Assembly: GCF_002135435.1 (NCBI RefSeq)
Contig: NZ_NEGK01000001.1
Span: 124,001-188,000, forward strand
Reading direction: 5' to 3'
Length of the DNA: 64,000 bases
DNA from: Acinetobacter sp. ANC 3813
GTDB taxonomy: Bacteria > Pseudomonadota > Gammaproteobacteria > Pseudomonadales > Moraxellaceae
Shown here: positions 63,979-64,000 of the stretch, piece by piece
Layout: each line of letters begins with the position of its first letter
Position numbering within the stretch: position 1 is the stretch's first letter
Made by a program: the position numbers and the translations under genes
The notes under the pieces: model-generated
Database searches by the model: none
The model's input: the letters and a program-made list of their open reading frames with translations, nothing else
What the model was told of the DNA's origin: nothing

Positions 63979-64000
63979 ATGAATATTATCCATTTCGTCA
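63979..64000 (+). CDS. Possible start of a further gene, cut by the window end
   Basis: An ATG at 63979 opens a frame reading MNIIHFV to the last base. There is no clear ribosome-binding site before it and too little sequence to judge, so this is only a possibility. The preceding 150 bases are AT-rich and would suit a promoter. Confidence 0.25.

Overview
This 64 kb window reads as chromosomal DNA of a Gammaproteobacterium of the genus Acinetobacter, probably an environmental species rather than A. baumannii. The basis is AT-leaning codon use, the style of the proteins (CGGG-type lipoproteins, a QueF-Mg-GDH-hut gene complement, several lineage-restricted hypothetical genes) and the gene order. 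No phage, insertion sequence, integron or CRISPR array was seen. The species call is inference from memory of families, not a database search.

Layout. 1-15300 is mainly housekeeping: a YeaC-like protein, NAD kinase, PBP1b with a small TPR-like lipoprotein, a Nudix-ThiE fusion, a Fur-boxed hemP, a QseBC-like two-component system with its YgiW-like partner, an orphan GspE-type ATPase, an MgtC/DUF4010 membrane protein, TrmO and a ferredoxin-NADP reductase. 15300-21900 is more accessory: a DUF2071 protein, a strong candidate for a small structured RNA next to a TetR regulator, a MerR/CDF metal-efflux pair and an arsR-arsC-acr3-arsH operon. 21900-38100 mixes a tRNA hydroxylase with a ferredoxin (TrhP, YfhL), AhpF, a three-gene TelA operon, Rnk, GlyA, a DUF695/RraB-like pair, a lipase-like lipoprotein, a DnaQ-fold nuclease and several unknowns.

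38138-48260 is a histidine-utilisation block on the minus strand: hutC-hutD, then hutU-hutH-hutT-hutI-hutG, followed by a glutamate dehydrogenase that can feed the glutamate made from histidine into the TCA cycle. Palindromes of the TGTATATACA type sit in front of hutC and of hutU and are the likely HutC operators.

48380-57654 is the most interesting part: an OprD-family porin, an aromatic-acid-type MFS importer, three SDR dehydrogenases, a two-domain NIPSNAP protein, a 3-ketosteroid-dehydrogenase-like flavoprotein and an IclR regulator. An 18-bp sequence is shared, with one mismatch, between the porin promoter and the MFS/SDR divergent promoter, which ties the porin to the cluster. I infer uptake of a cyclic (possibly alicyclic) acid or ketone and its oxidation and desaturation toward an aromatic or ring-cleavable product; the substrate is unknown.

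57655-64000 holds a gene-poor 1.1 kb stretch, tRNA-Arg(CCG), an ABC-2 exporter overlapping queF, an unknown protein and MltB.
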